Source: Sideroxydans sp. (GTDB lineage Bacteria > Pseudomonadota > Gammaproteobacteria > Burkholderiales > Gallionellaceae). From it: a stretch of 44,376 nucleotides of DNA. The translations under genes were made by a program, and so were the position numbers. Location: NCBI GenBank assembly GCA_027310725.1, contig DAIDAG010000018.1, forward strand, positions 1-44,376. Direction: 5' to 3'. The notes beneath the pieces were generated by a model, which was not told where the DNA came from, searched no databases, and worked only from the letters and a program-made list of their open reading frames with translations. Of the stretch, positions 31,717 through 41,937 are shown piece after piece (within the stretch, counting starts at the first letter, position 1; the number at the start of each line of letters is the position of its first letter).

Positions 31717-34377
31717 TCACGATTTCTTTAGCCTGCCCTCGAATTCTTCAACTGGTACCGGCCTGCCGAACAAGAAGCCCTGGCAAAGTGCACAACCATG
31801 TTTCTCCAGGAATGCGCGCTGTTCTTCCGTCTCTACTCCCTCGGCAATGACCTCTATTCCCAGATTTTTTGCCATGCCGATGATGGTCTGCACGATGACT
31901 GCGTCACTCTGTTTCATTGTGACGTTGCGCACAAATGACTGGTCGATCTTCAACTGGTCAAGTGGCAACTGTGTCAGGTAAGACAACGATGAATAGCCGG
32001 TGCCGAAGTCATCCATGGAAAAGCGCACTCCGACCTTTCTGAGTGCCTGCATCTTGACGATCGTGTCATCCACGTTGTCCAGCACCAGACTCTCCGTAAG
32101 CTCAATCTTGAGCCGGTCGGGGCTGAGTTCAAGGCGGCGCAGCGTTTGACGCACCTGCTCGACAAAGTGGGGCTGGCGGAACTGTCGTGCGCTGACATTG
32201 ACTGCAAGTTTCAATTTGCGCGTGAATGGATCGGCTTCCCAAGCCTTGAGTTGGTTACACGCCGTATCCAGCACCCACTGCCCGATTAGCAATATCAAAC
32301 TTGACTCCTCTGCCAAGGGAATGAACTGAACCGGTGAGATTAATCCGTGCTGTGGATGCTGCCAGCGTATCAACGCTTCCGCCCCGACAATGTGACCAGT
32401 ATGGTCAACCTGCATCTGGTAATACAGCCGGAGCTGATTGCCGGAAAGTGCGCTTTGCAGATCTTTCTCCAATTCCATGCGGTTTTCCAATGCTGCTTGC
32501 ATGTCAGCGTCATAGAAACGCAGGGTATCGCGTCCGGCATTTTTTGCCTGATACATGGCAGTATCGGCACGTTTTAGCAGCTCATCTACCGTGCTCTCCC
32601 GATTTCGAAACAGGCTGATGCCGACACTGCAGGTGGAATCGTATTTGTAACCCTTCAGGGAATACGGATGGCCAATCGCGGCACGGATCTTTTCACCCAC
32701 GGCTTCAGTCTGGGCTGCGGCATGCAGTGGTTCTTCGCCCAGTTCTTCCAGTATGACGACGAAATCGTCACCTCCCAGCCGGGCCACAGTGTCCCCTTCA
32801 CGCACACAAGACTGCAATCGATTGGCTATTTCGACCAGTAGCAGGTCGCCAATGTTATGCCCCTTGGTATCGTTAAGTGCCTTGAAGTTGTCCAGGTCGA
32901 TGAACAGGACTGCGCCATAGTTGTGCTGACGGTCGCTGGCAACGATAGCGTGCTGGAGACGGTCATGCAGCAGACGACGATTCGGCAAACTCGTCAGCGG
33001 ATCGTAAAACGCCAGTCTCTCGATCTCTTCCGCCGCCTTCTTGCGTTCGGTGATATCGCGAAAATACCAGACGCGCCCGTAATATTTTCCGTTCGCCCCT
33101 TTGACCGGAGCGGAATACCGATCGACTATCCGTCCATCCTTGAGCCGAATCTCCTCGCTGCTCTTTTCATCTCGGTGCTCGTACAAATAATTGACCCGGG
33201 AGATAAATGCATCTGGATTTTCGATTTGCTCAACGACTGTTTGAAGCACGGGGGCATCCAGACGCGTGCTCAGCACCTGTGCTGAAATACGCCACAGGTC
33301 AATGAATTGCTGATTGCAGGAGATGATGGACGCATTCTCGTCAACGACCAGAATGGCATCCGGAGAAGTATCCTGCTGGGTCTGGAGTATCGTATTTTTA
33401 AATTCGATTTCTTCCTGTGCCTTCAATCGTTGCGATTGATGGGTAAAGTTACCGACGGCGAAGCTGATATCGCCTGCCATTTCCAGCAACAGGTTGCGAG
33501 TAAGTTCATCAAAGGCATTAACCTCGCCTGTATACAGGGTAAAAGCTCCAATGACGTTGCCTTCTCTGTGCAATGGAAGTGAGGCTGAAGAAGCGAAACC
33601 GGCGTAAATTGCGCGTTCCATATTCCATGGGACGATTGCCGGGTCATTCAAGAAATCCTGTCCCCATACCTCCCGATCCTCTCTTATGGCAATACCGGTT
33701 GGAAAGTGACCGAAGGGGCTATCGATATCCACAGATATTTCTGCCTTTTTCAGATACTCGGTGTCATCACCAAAACTGGCGACCGGCTGCACCATCCCGG
33801 AATCCATATCGATCATGCCAATCCATGCCATCCTCATTCCGCCGAATTGCACGGCGGCACGGCAAGCTTGTACAAACAATTCGTCCTCGTTGGCGCAATA
33901 CACGATGGCTTTGTTGCATTGGCTCAGTGCGGCGTAGAGTTGCGTATGTCGGAGGATTATTGCCTGGTCTGCTTTGCGTGCCGAGATATTCCGGATATTG
34001 CACTGAATGACTCTGATGCCTTCACAATCATAAGTGTTACTGACGAACTCAACCGCGATTTCCTCCCCGGATTTTGTTTTAAGGGGAAGATCTTTGTATT
34101 TGACATAGCCGGTAGTTTGCAGCTTCACGAACATTTCCTTGCTCTGTGCAATATCCGCGAATGAACCGACCTCCCATATCTTTTTGCCCAGGAACTCTGA
34201 ATGCGAGTAACCCAGCATCTCAATCAAATAGGGATTGACGTCTTCTATCTGGGCAGTATCGGCGTTCAGAAGCAGGATCCCGTCTTGAGCGGTTTCAAAT
34301 AGACGTCGATAGCGGCTCTCGGATATCCGTAACGCTTTAAGCGCTGGATCGCTAAGCTGAGAAATTGGCAATGTCAT
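31717..34377 (-). CDS. PAS-GAF-PAS-GGDEF-EAL signalling protein
   Basis: An 886-residue cyclic di-GMP protein with no membrane segment. Domain order is PAS (about 20-135, YRRLFETAQDGILLLNAD), GAF (about 150-320), PAS (about 345-455), GGDEF (about 470-630) and EAL (about 640-886). The cyclase motif is GGDDF rather than GGDEF; an RxxD site (REGD) precedes it by five residues. The phosphodiesterase motifs look intact: EALIRW, ESLVLDN, DDFGTGYSSL and EGVET. It may therefore mainly degrade cyclic di-GMP, with GTP binding regulating it. The ATG at MTLPISQL is chosen over a GTG 26 codons upstream. It is convergent with the second Anbu gene. Confidence 0.9.
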   Translation of the reverse strand: MTLPISQLSDPALKALRISESRYRRLFETAQDGILLLNADTAQIEDVNPYLIEMLGYSHSEFLGKKIWEVGSFADIAQSKEMFVKLQTTGYVKYKDLPLKTKSGEEIAVEFVSNTYDCEGIRVIQCNIRNISARKADQAIILRHTQLYAALSQCNKAIVYCANEDELFVQACRAAVQFGGMRMAWIGMIDMDSGMVQPVASFGDDTEYLKKAEISVDIDSPFGHFPTGIAIREDREVWGQDFLNDPAIVPWNMERAIYAGFASSASLPLHREGNVIGAFTLYTGEVNAFDELTRNLLLEMAGDISFAVGNFTHQSQRLKAQEEIEFKNTILQTQQDTSPDAILVVDENASIISCNQQFIDLWRISAQVLSTRLDAPVLQTVVEQIENPDAFISRVNYLYEHRDEKSSEEIRLKDGRIVDRYSAPVKGANGKYYGRVWYFRDITERKKAAEEIERLAFYDPLTSLPNRRLLHDRLQHAIVASDRQHNYGAVLFIDLDNFKALNDTKGHNIGDLLLVEIANRLQSCVREGDTVARLGGDDFVVILEELGEEPLHAAAQTEAVGEKIRAAIGHPYSLKGYKYDSTCSVGISLFRNRESTVDELLKRADTAMYQAKNAGRDTLRFYDADMQAALENRMELEKDLQSALSGNQLRLYYQMQVDHTGHIVGAEALIRWQHPQHGLISPVQFIPLAEESSLILLIGQWVLDTACNQLKAWEADPFTRKLKLAVNVSARQFRQPHFVEQVRQTLRRLELSPDRLKIELTESLVLDNVDDTIVKMQALRKVGVRFSMDDFGTGYSSLSYLTQLPLDQLKIDQSFVRNVTMKQSDAVIVQTIIGMAKNLGIEVIAEGVETEEQRAFLEKHGCALCQGFLFGRPVPVEEFEGRLKKS

Positions 34378-34836
34378 ACACCCTACCCGGGTAATTGCAG
34401 CTGAACATTCGCCACTCTGGCACACAACCTGATTATTCTCTGAGCGATAGCGCACATAATCGGTTACTGGCTAGGCAATTTTGCGGCTTATTCAAGTTTC
34501 CATCGTTGACGGCAACATATGGACTCCGCTATCGCGTCATTCCGGCGAAGGTCGGAATGACGGCTGATAAGGATGTGTGTGCGATGAATTACTAAAAGAT
34601 CATCGGTGAAATACAGGCTGAGCAATCTATCGTAGATTACCCGGATGAAAATTGCGATCTCGGGTGCCCAACGACCCGCACTGAAAGCCGCAGGAATCAC
34701 GGATGCCGCTCGCGGCAGCAATGGAAAATTCAGCGCGTTTTTTTAAGCAGTTCCTTATTGCTTGGCAAGCAGCTCCGGCTGAATATTGTCGACAAGCATT
34801 TTAGCCGGCAACCAAGTGGCGTCTTACCCCTCGTCA
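34378..34836. other. Intergenic region with palindromic repeat
   Basis: About 460 bp lie between the transporter operon end and the upstream side of the PAS/EAL gene. The region contains the CATTCC/GGAATG palindrome at 34535-34562. A 33-codon plus-strand open frame at 34645-34746 (starting MKIAISGAQRPALKAAG) lacks a ribosome binding site and is not called. An imperfect CCGGCT/AGCCGG pair lies near 34778-34812, without a T tract. Confidence 0.45.
34535..34562. repeat. CATTCC/GGAATG interspersed palindrome
   Basis: CGTCATTCCGGCGAAGGTCG followed by GAATGACG is a near-perfect palindrome of the widespread GTCATTCC...GGAATGAC family. A decayed copy is at 4703-4732. It may act as a weak terminator or be an inert repeat. 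Confidence 0.75.
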
Positions 34837-37503
34837 TCAACCCAGATAAGCCGCGAGCACCCGTTCGTTCTTTGCAAGTTCTTCGGGCGTACCTTCCACG
34901 GCGATGCGACCATGTTCCAGCACATAGGCATAGTCCGCCACTTCCAGGGCACTCTTGGCGAATTGCTCGACCAGCAAGAGGGTGATGCCCGCTTCCTTCA
35001 ACTTTTTGATGATGACAAAAACTTCCTGCACGATCACCGGAGCCAGGCCCATGGACGGTTCGTCCAACAGGATGATCTTGGGGTTGGCCATGAGGGCGCG
35101 TCCTATGGCCAGCATCTGTTGTTCTCCACCCGACAGTGTGCCTGCGGCCTGCTTGCGTCTTTCGAACAGGCGGGGGAAAAGCGCGTAGACTTTTTCCAGA
35201 TCGATACTTGCCTTGGTCCTGAAACCAAAAACTTTTGGCAAACGCGTATAAGCACCCAGCAACAGATTGTCTTCCACACTCAGGGGAGCGAATATCTTGC
35301 GGCCTTCCGGTGAGTGCGCCAGCCCCAGACAAGCGATCTTCGAGGCGTCCAGTTGCTGCACCTCCTTGCCCTCCAGCAGCACCTTGCCCGATGTGGGTTT
35401 CAGCATGCCGGACAATACGCGCATGGTTGTCGTCTTGCCTGCGCCGTTGGCACCGATGAGTGCGACCACGGAACCTGCCCGCACTTCGAAACTGGTACCG
35501 GTCAACACTTCGCTCGCGCCATAGCCCGCATGCAGATCTTCGACACGCAACAGGGGGGTTTCTCCAAGTTTGCGCGAAGAGTAAGAACTTTCCTTGCTGT
35601 CGCCCAGATAGGCTGCGATCACGCGCGGGTTGCGTTTGACTTCATCGGGCAGACCCTGCGCGATGATCTTGCCCTCGTCGAGGACGGTGACGAAATCGCA
35701 CACTTCGTTCACCACGCTCATGTGATGTTCGATGAGTATGGTGGTGATTCCCCGTGCGCGGATCCTGTGCACGATCTCGTTGAGTTTCAGCACGTCGGGA
35801 TGCGCCAGCCCTGCTGCGGGTTCGTCGAGTATCAACAGCTTGGGTTTGCGCGCCAGCGCTCGCGCGATCTCCAGGAAGCGCTGTGCGCCGTAAGGCAGGT
35901 CCTTGGCCTTGGTTCTCGCATCGCCGGCCAGCCCGACCAGTTCCAGCAGCGCGAGAGAATCGGCCTGGGCTCTTTTCTCCTCGGCATAGGCAAATCCAAG
36001 CAGAACCAGCGGCAATGATTTTTTATACGCACCTGCGCAGGCGACCATCACGTTTTCGAGTGCACTGAGCTCGGCAAAAAGCTGGAGGTTCTGGAAGGTA
36101 CGCGCGATACCGGCTTGCGAGACTTTAAACAGGCTGCCCTTGGGGAGTTCCTCGCCATGCAAACGCAACTGGCCCGCACTCGGCGCATACAGGCCGGAAA
36201 TCACGTTGACCAACGTACTCTTGCCCGAGCCATTGGGTCCGATCAGTCCGTGTATGTGCCCGCCCTGCACCTGCATCGACACTCCGTCGACTGCCTTGAT
36301 GCCGCCGAAATGGCGTTTGACGTCGATGAGTTCAAGCAGCAATCCGGTATCCTCCTGCTTGGGCAAAACCGCCTCGAGTTCAGTGGCATCGGGTAATGGC
36401 CGTGCCGGCACTTTGAAGAGCCGGGTCAGTTGCTTTTCGGCAAAGCCCATCAGCCCTTCGGGCAGTCCCACTACCACCGAGAACAGCATCAATGCAAAGA
36501 TCGCCTTGCGCCAGTCTTCGGTGTTCTGCACCAGCAGGCTGCCCGCCACCAGCAGGGCCATGCTCACGATGGGCGCTGCCACCTGGAACGAGATTCTGCG
36601 TTGTTTGCGGATGTTGATCGTTCCCGCCACCAGAGCGATAAAGAGTCCGATAAAGGAGAACGCCTGGAACAAAGAACGGTTGGAGAGCAGATTGGGCAAC
36701 AGCACGATCAGGCACGCACCGACGAATGCGCCCCACAGACTCTTTCGCCCACCCAGCACCACACCCAGCAACAAAATGACCATCAGTTCATAAACGAAGC
36801 TGCTGGGTTGCAGGAATTGGAAATTGAAAGCATAGAGGCCACCAGCCAATCCGCCCAGTCCCGAACCCAGCGCAAAAGCGGCGACTTTGTGGCGGAACAC
36901 ACCGACGCCCATCGCATCGGTGGCGATCGGACTGTCGCGCAGTGCTTCGAATGCCCTGCCCCAGTGTGAGGAAAGCAGATTCTTCATGGCTATCCAGGTG
37001 AACGCCAGAAGTACCAGACACAACCAGAAGAAAGCTTGCGGGCCGAGATGCAGACCGAACAGCAGTGGCCTGTCCACTTGCAGACCTTGCGCACCCTGGG
37101 TGATGCTCTCTAGCTCGTTCAGCGTGGTTGCGGTCAGTGCCGAAAAACTGAGTGTAGCCAGGGCGAACTGGGGCCCCTCAAGACGCAAGGCCGGGAAGGC
37201 CAGCAATCCGCCGAACACGAATCCCACCAGCAGGCTCGCAAGCAAGGCTGGCAACATCGAGAAGCCGAAAACCATCACGCATAATCCACCGGCGTAGGCG
37301 CCCAGGCCCAGGAAGGCGGCATGTCCAAGATTGACCTGGCCCAGATAACCCACGCTGACATCAAGCCCGATGAGCAAGATGCCGTAGATCGCGAGCAGTG
37401 TCAGCAATCCCAATACGTATGAATTGCTGACAGCCAGCGGAATACAGGCGAGCAGAATAAAGGCGATGAGCTCTGCGCCATTGACGAGCAAGATTCTTTT
37501 CAA
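34837..37503 (-). CDS. Fused LivM-LivG-LivF ABC transporter subunit
   Basis: One 888-residue chain combines three normally separate subunits of a HAAT (branched-chain amino acid type) importer. Residues about 1-330 are a LivM-like permease with around ten membrane segments; a further membrane/linker part runs to about 390. A LivG-like ATPase (about 393-640) has Walker A GPNGSGKST near 421, signature LPYGAQR and Walker B LLILDEP. A LivF-like ATPase (about 655-888) has GANGAGKTT near 681, signature LSGGEQQ and Walker B IILLDEP. All catalytic motifs are present. It is the third gene of a livK-livH-fusion operon, one base after livH. Substrate cannot be read; branched-chain amino acids, amides or urea are options. 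Confidence 0.92.
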   Translation of the reverse strand: MKRILLVNGAELIAFILLACIPLAVSNSYVLGLLTLLAIYGILLIGLDVSVGYLGQVNLGHAAFLGLGAYAGGLCVMVFGFSMLPALLASLLVGFVFGGLLAFPALRLEGPQFALATLSFSALTATTLNELESITQGAQGLQVDRPLLFGLHLGPQAFFWLCLVLLAFTWIAMKNLLSSHWGRAFEALRDSPIATDAMGVGVFRHKVAAFALGSGLGGLAGGLYAFNFQFLQPSSFVYELMVILLLGVVLGGRKSLWGAFVGACLIVLLPNLLSNRSLFQAFSFIGLFIALVAGTINIRKQRRISFQVAAPIVSMALLVAGSLLVQNTEDWRKAIFALMLFSVVVGLPEGLMGFAEKQLTRLFKVPARPLPDATELEAVLPKQEDTGLLLELIDVKRHFGGIKAVDGVSMQVQGGHIHGLIGPNGSGKSTLVNVISGLYAPSAGQLRLHGEELPKGSLFKVSQAGIARTFQNLQLFAELSALENVMVACAGAYKKSLPLVLLGFAYAEEKRAQADSLALLELVGLAGDARTKAKDLPYGAQRFLEIARALARKPKLLILDEPAAGLAHPDVLKLNEIVHRIRARGITTILIEHHMSVVNEVCDFVTVLDEGKIIAQGLPDEVKRNPRVIAAYLGDSKESSYSSRKLGETPLLRVEDLHAGYGASEVLTGTSFEVRAGSVVALIGANGAGKTTTMRVLSGMLKPTSGKVLLEGKEVQQLDASKIACLGLAHSPEGRKIFAPLSVEDNLLLGAYTRLPKVFGFRTKASIDLEKVYALFPRLFERRKQAAGTLSGGEQQMLAIGRALMANPKIILLDEPSMGLAPVIVQEVFVIIKKLKEAGITLLLVEQFAKSALEVADYAYVLEHGRIAVEGTPEELAKNERVLAAYLG

Positions 37504-37504
37504 C

Positions 37505-38377
37505 TTATACTTTCCTTATGCTGGCTTTGCCGAATACCCCGTTGGGTTTCATGGCCAGAGCCAAAATCAACAAGATCAAACCGGGCGCCTCGCGCCAGCC
37601 GCTACCAATATAAAAACTGGCCAGACTTTCCAGTGCGCCCAGGAAAAGCCCGATCAGAACGACCCCGAAGCCGGAATCGAGACCGGCCACAACAGCGACC
37701 GCAAACGCTTTCAGAATAAGCGCCGAGGCCATGGTGGGTCCGACAGTCGTGATGGGAGAAACCAGAATCCCGGCCATGGCTGCGACCATACCGGACAAGC
37801 CGTAGGACAACATGATCGTTCTTCTTGCGGAGATGCCCATCAGTTCCGCAGCATCGCGATCGGCGGACACTGCCTCGAACGCCTTACCCCACAAGGTCTT
37901 GCGCTTGAACAACTCGATCATCCCCATCACCGCGAACACACCTATAGCCACCGACAACTCGACGGCCGTGACGCTGATGCCGAGGAAGTGCATAGGGTCG
38001 GAGGAAATCGGTGTAGGGAAAGGATGGTCATCCCTGCCCCAGATGTTCTCGGCTGCAGAAAAACTGAACAGGCCGAGGATGATCGTCATCAATATCCAGC
38101 CTTCGCTCTTTTGTTCCAATGCGAGCCGTACCGCAAGGCGCTCCACCACCAGCCCGAGTAACGCACCGCACAGGAGTCCCGCCGGCACCATCAGCCAGTA
38201 GGGAATGCCCATGTTGGTAAACGTCAGGCTGATAAAGGCCGAGAGCATGACCAACTCGCCCTGGCCAAAGTTGATGCTCTTGCTGGTGGCAAATGTGAGT
38301 TGAAAGCCATAGGCGATCAGAGCGTAAACGAGGCCCATCAGGGCCCCGCTCACCCCCATTTGGAGGATTACTTCCAT
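37505..38377 (-). CDS. LivH-type ABC transporter permease
   Basis: A 290-residue inner-membrane permease with about eight hydrophobic segments. The typical LivH features are ALIAYGFQLTFATSKSINFG near the N-terminus and the GLSGMVAAMAGILVSP loop that contacts the ATPase. It pairs with the LivM part of the next protein to form the membrane channel. It starts three bases after the binding-protein stop and ends one base before the fused gene, so all three are one operon. An AGGA-type site precedes the ATG. Confidence 0.93.
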   Translation of the reverse strand: MEVILQMGVSGALMGLVYALIAYGFQLTFATSKSINFGQGELVMLSAFISLTFTNMGIPYWLMVPAGLLCGALLGLVVERLAVRLALEQKSEGWILMTIILGLFSFSAAENIWGRDDHPFPTPISSDPMHFLGISVTAVELSVAIGVFAVMGMIELFKRKTLWGKAFEAVSADRDAAELMGISARRTIMLSYGLSGMVAAMAGILVSPITTVGPTMASALILKAFAVAVVAGLDSGFGVVLIGLFLGALESLASFYIGSGWREAPGLILLILALAMKPNGVFGKASIRKV

Positions 38378-38380
38378 AGT

Positions 38381-39598
38381 TTATTTTTCTTGTTTGATGA
38401 GGCGTTGCTTGTCCGCTTCGTTGCCGAAAACTACGCGACCGTCTTTGACCATGCCCATGACGACATTCTCACGGCGGAAAGCTTCATGAGTCTGCACATC
38501 TGCCGGATTCCATTTCGTGAACGGATGCTTCCAGGTTGCGATAACACCCTTGACCGGTTCCTTCAAGTCTTCCAGTGCCAGCTTGATCTTTTTGGTGTCG
38601 GTACTTTGCGCCTGTTTCACAGCTGCGGCAAAAATATACACGGCGTCGTAACCCTGGGCAGCGGAAACCGGGGAAGGGATGCGGTCCACGTGATAGGCCT
38701 TGTGGTAGCCCTCGATGAAGCTCTTGGCCTTTGCCGTGATGGGCTCCTCAATGAAGGTCTGCGGCATCAGGGTGCCGTTGCCGTTCTTGCCGGCATTGTC
38801 GATGTAGTTCGACATCGAGAGTGTCCAGCCGCCGATCAACGGAACGGTCAGACCCACTTTGTCCATGCCGTTCGCAACTGCGGCGAGTTCGGGTCCGATA
38901 CCCCAGATCAGGATCGCCTGGGCTCCGGCCGTTTTGGCTTTCAGCAACTGGGCAGTCATGTCTTTGTCGCCGATATTGAATTTTTCGGTGGCGACCACGT
39001 CCAGCTTGCTTCCCTGGGCTTTGATCTGCGCCAGCAAGTCATCTCGGCCGGAAACGCCGTAGTTCGTCGAATCGTACAGAAGGGCAACCTTGGTCAGTTT
39101 CCTGTTGATGGCTTCCTCAACCACCATCGCAGCCTGGATGCCGTCATGTGCTGCAAAACGGAAGATCGACAGATCGGGTACACCGGCTTTGCTCCATTGC
39201 GTCATCGAAGCCGAACCGGCAGCGGGAGTGATGATCTTGGTGATGCCTTTTTCCTGCAAGTGTTTGTCGCCCGCAATGACCACACCGGTATTGACCGAAC
39301 CGATCACGCCGGAAAGATCATCCATCGACGCAAGCTCTTGTCCGATCAGCGCACCGCGATCGTTCTTCGCTTCATCGTCGCGCTCGATGGTTTCGATCTT
39401 CAGTTTTTTGCCGCCGACATCGATCCCGCCCGCGGCATTGATCTCATTGATGGCAAGCTTGGCACCGTCACGCATGGAAGTACCCATCGGGGCAGAACCG
39501 CCGGTGAACGGCCCGGTGATCGCCAGTTTGATGGAGTCGGCAGCAAACAGTTGAGCGGAGAACCCAAGCAGCAGCGTAGCAAGCAGAGTCTTTTTCAT
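38381..39598 (-). CDS. LivK-type periplasmic substrate-binding protein
   Basis: A 405-residue exported binding protein with signal peptide residues 1-19 (MKKTLLATLLLGFSAQLFA). The mature part is a two-lobed Peripla_BP_6 fold (KLAITGPFTGGSAPMGTSMR; VGLTVPLIGGWTLSMSNYID), which captures substrate and delivers it to the LivH/LivMGF complex. AGGAGG four to five bases before ATG gives a strong start. It is the first gene of the operon; a possible TAGAAT -10 box lies about 50 bp upstream without a clear -35. The ligand is uncertain because specificity in this family is not easily read from sequence. Confidence 0.93.
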   Translation of the reverse strand: MKKTLLATLLLGFSAQLFAADSIKLAITGPFTGGSAPMGTSMRDGAKLAINEINAAGGIDVGGKKLKIETIERDDEAKNDRGALIGQELASMDDLSGVIGSVNTGVVIAGDKHLQEKGITKIITPAAGSASMTQWSKAGVPDLSIFRFAAHDGIQAAMVVEEAINRKLTKVALLYDSTNYGVSGRDDLLAQIKAQGSKLDVVATEKFNIGDKDMTAQLLKAKTAGAQAILIWGIGPELAAVANGMDKVGLTVPLIGGWTLSMSNYIDNAGKNGNGTLMPQTFIEEPITAKAKSFIEGYHKAYHVDRIPSPVSAAQGYDAVYIFAAAVKQAQSTDTKKIKLALEDLKEPVKGVIATWKHPFTKWNPADVQTHEAFRRENVVMGMVKDGRVVFGNEADKQRLIKQEK

Positions 39599-40216
39599 TT
39601 TTCCTCCTGTGTCGAAACGTTGGTTGAATCAAGACGCATATTCTAACTTGAATCCTGTTCTTTACGCATTCTTAACATAAGCTGAAAATGCTGCACTTTA
39701 CCGAGCTATTTGATATTCAATTGGATTTTCCGCAAAGCCATCTTTAATGAAATGGTATTGTGCGTTTATGCCATTTCCAAAATTTTCCGGCAAAAGGATT
39801 CGTCAATTCCCGGAATCGCAAATATTTCTTACGAAAAAATATTCCTCGTTGATTGATTTCAAACATCGGCTGCTCTGATCAATCGTTCTGCAACATTTGC
39901 GGCGCTACGCCACAGAAATGAACAATACAAGCAAAACCCGGATACATTCGGGAATAGCATCACGCCACACTACTCACAATTCACGCTCTTGCTGCATCGC
40001 ACGAGCCTGCAAAAAAACGCCAGTCGATGAACGGCAGTAACGAGCAATGATGAGTCTTCTGTATGAAGGCCATTTTCTCCACCACAGGATCAAATGCCGG
40101 CTTTCCGGCCGAGAAGCTCTCAGATTAAAACTCTTGCCCTGATTTATGCAACAATGCGCGAAGGGAAAATTAGACCGGATATGGCAGATTCATAAACCGG
40201 CCGCGGGAGACAGATC
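39599..40216. other. Divergent intergenic region
   Basis: About 620 bp of rather AT-rich sequence lie between divergent livK and the cyclase-hemerythrin gene. It should contain both promoters, but I can identify neither with certainty. No gene, repeat of the families seen here, or RNA is recognised. Confidence 0.5.
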
Positions 40217-41914
40217 GTGTTCAAAATTCGCTTCAGCAGGATATTCCACCTGGTTCAGCCATATCTCGCTGCTCTGGCAGTCATTCTTGTGGTGACACTG
40301 CTCGTTGTTGCGATCTACTTCACCGATCTTGGCATGCAATGGGTCACTTTCCTGACCGGTATTCTGATTGCGGCGGTACTCGGCATGACAAGCCGCGCAT
40401 CGCAGGCGGAATGGATCAATACACGCCGTACGGCACAATTGACCTTGGCCAAGGATAAACTGGAGCAGGAAACGCTTCTTCGCAAAAAGGCCACCGAGAA
40501 TCATCAGCAGGTACTTTTACAGTTACAGCAAACCGAGCGTGCCTTTGGAAGATTGATCCCACACCAGCTGCTTGCGCTTATGGGAAAGAACAGTATTCTC
40601 GACGTTAAGCTGGGCGACCAGTTCGAACTCAAATTGACGGTCATGTGTACGGATATCCGTAACTTCACCTCATTGTCAGAGAACATGACTCCTCAGGAAA
40701 ATTTCAACTTCCTGAATTCCTATCTTGCACAAATGACACCGATCATCAGTTCACACCGCGGCATCATCGATAAATATATAGGCGATTCCATTCTGGCGCT
40801 CTTTACACAAACCGCCGACGATGCCGTAAGCGGTGCGATACACATGCTCGAGAATCTCGAGAAATACAATTCCGGGCGGGCCCGGGCCGGCTATGCCCCG
40901 ATGCAGATCGGGATCGGACTCAACACAGGACTGGCCATGGTCGGTACCGTCGGGGGAACAAGCCGCATGGATAGCACTGTCATTGGGGATGTGGTCAATC
41001 TGGCCTCACGCATCGAAGACGCGACCAAGAGTTACTTTTCCCCTCTTCTAATCAGCCAGAATACCCTTTATGACCTTGCGGTCCCGGGAAAGTACGACAT
41101 TCGTTTCCTGGATCGCATCCGTGTAAAGGGCAAAACACAGCCGCTATCCATCCACGAGGTTTTCGACAACGACACAATCAAAGTAAGGGATGCCAAACGC
41201 TCGAACAAGGTCAAGTTTGAAGCGGCGGTCGCTTATTATCATTTGAAGGAAATTCAGCGTTCAATTCAGTTGCTGACTGAATGTGTCGATACGACACCGA
41301 AGGATATCCCCGCACGCATTTATCTTACACGCTGCGAACAATATCTGACGACCGGCCAACACTATTCAACAGGGGAACTGAACAAGCAGATGGAATGGAA
41401 AAGGGAGTTCCAGGTCGACATCGATACGATCGACCTGTCACACAGGCATCTGTTCACGAAAGTCAATGAATTGATTTCTGCGTTCCTGGCCGGGGACACT
41501 AGGACAATCCGGATAATATGGGCCTATCTCGCAAGCCACCTCATCGAAAGTGCAAGCGAGGAAGAAGTCCTGATGTACCGTCATGACTATCCTTTCCTCA
41601 AGAAGCATGTGCAAGAACACAAACGATTCATTGACGACTTCACGGCACTGAAGGAAGAAGTCGATGCAGAGAATTATGACTTGCTTCACCTCTCGTTTCG
41701 CGCACAGCTTCTGCTGTTTGACTGGTTTGGAGGACATATCGCCAACAGCGACCGCCACGCGGCGCGGCATATCATCAACGCGAGACCGCCAGCCGACTCT
41801 GACATTGGCTCATCGACCATGCAAATGCGTCAGTTCCTTTCTGCAGACTCCGACGATATGCTTTCACGGGATTTCTCAATTACCCCATCCCCCCAGAGCC
41901 ACAAAATACATTGA
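40217..41914 (+). CDS. Membrane class III nucleotide cyclase with hemerythrin domain
   Basis: A 565-residue protein. Two membrane helices (about residues 12-33 and 40-58) are followed by a coiled coil (about 65-105) and a class III cyclase domain (about 120-315). Metal-binding Asp146 (CTDIRNFTSLSE) and Asp190 (KYIGDS), base-contacting Lys187, and the transition-state Asn/Arg in GDVVNLASRIE are present, which favours an adenylate cyclase. Residues about 395-530 resemble a bacteriohemerythrin: DLSHRHLF (His409), SHLIESASEEEVLM, HVQEHKRF and HIANSD would supply the diiron ligands. The second ligand block has an unusual spacing. It may sense oxygen or iron and control cAMP. The start is GTG with GGGAGA upstream. 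Confidence 0.85.
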   Translation: MFKIRFSRIFHLVQPYLAALAVILVVTLLVVAIYFTDLGMQWVTFLTGILIAAVLGMTSRASQAEWINTRRTAQLTLAKDKLEQETLLRKKATENHQQVLLQLQQTERAFGRLIPHQLLALMGKNSILDVKLGDQFELKLTVMCTDIRNFTSLSENMTPQENFNFLNSYLAQMTPIISSHRGIIDKYIGDSILALFTQTADDAVSGAIHMLENLEKYNSGRARAGYAPMQIGIGLNTGLAMVGTVGGTSRMDSTVIGDVVNLASRIEDATKSYFSPLLISQNTLYDLAVPGKYDIRFLDRIRVKGKTQPLSIHEVFDNDTIKVRDAKRSNKVKFEAAVAYYHLKEIQRSIQLLTECVDTTPKDIPARIYLTRCEQYLTTGQHYSTGELNKQMEWKREFQVDIDTIDLSHRHLFTKVNELISAFLAGDTRTIRIIWAYLASHLIESASEEEVLMYRHDYPFLKKHVQEHKRFIDDFTALKEEVDAENYDLLHLSFRAQLLLFDWFGGHIANSDRHAARHIINARPPADSDIGSSTMQMRQFLSADSDDMLSRDFSITPSPQSHKIH

Positions 41915-41937
41915 TTGCGGCAGGATTTGTCCACGAT

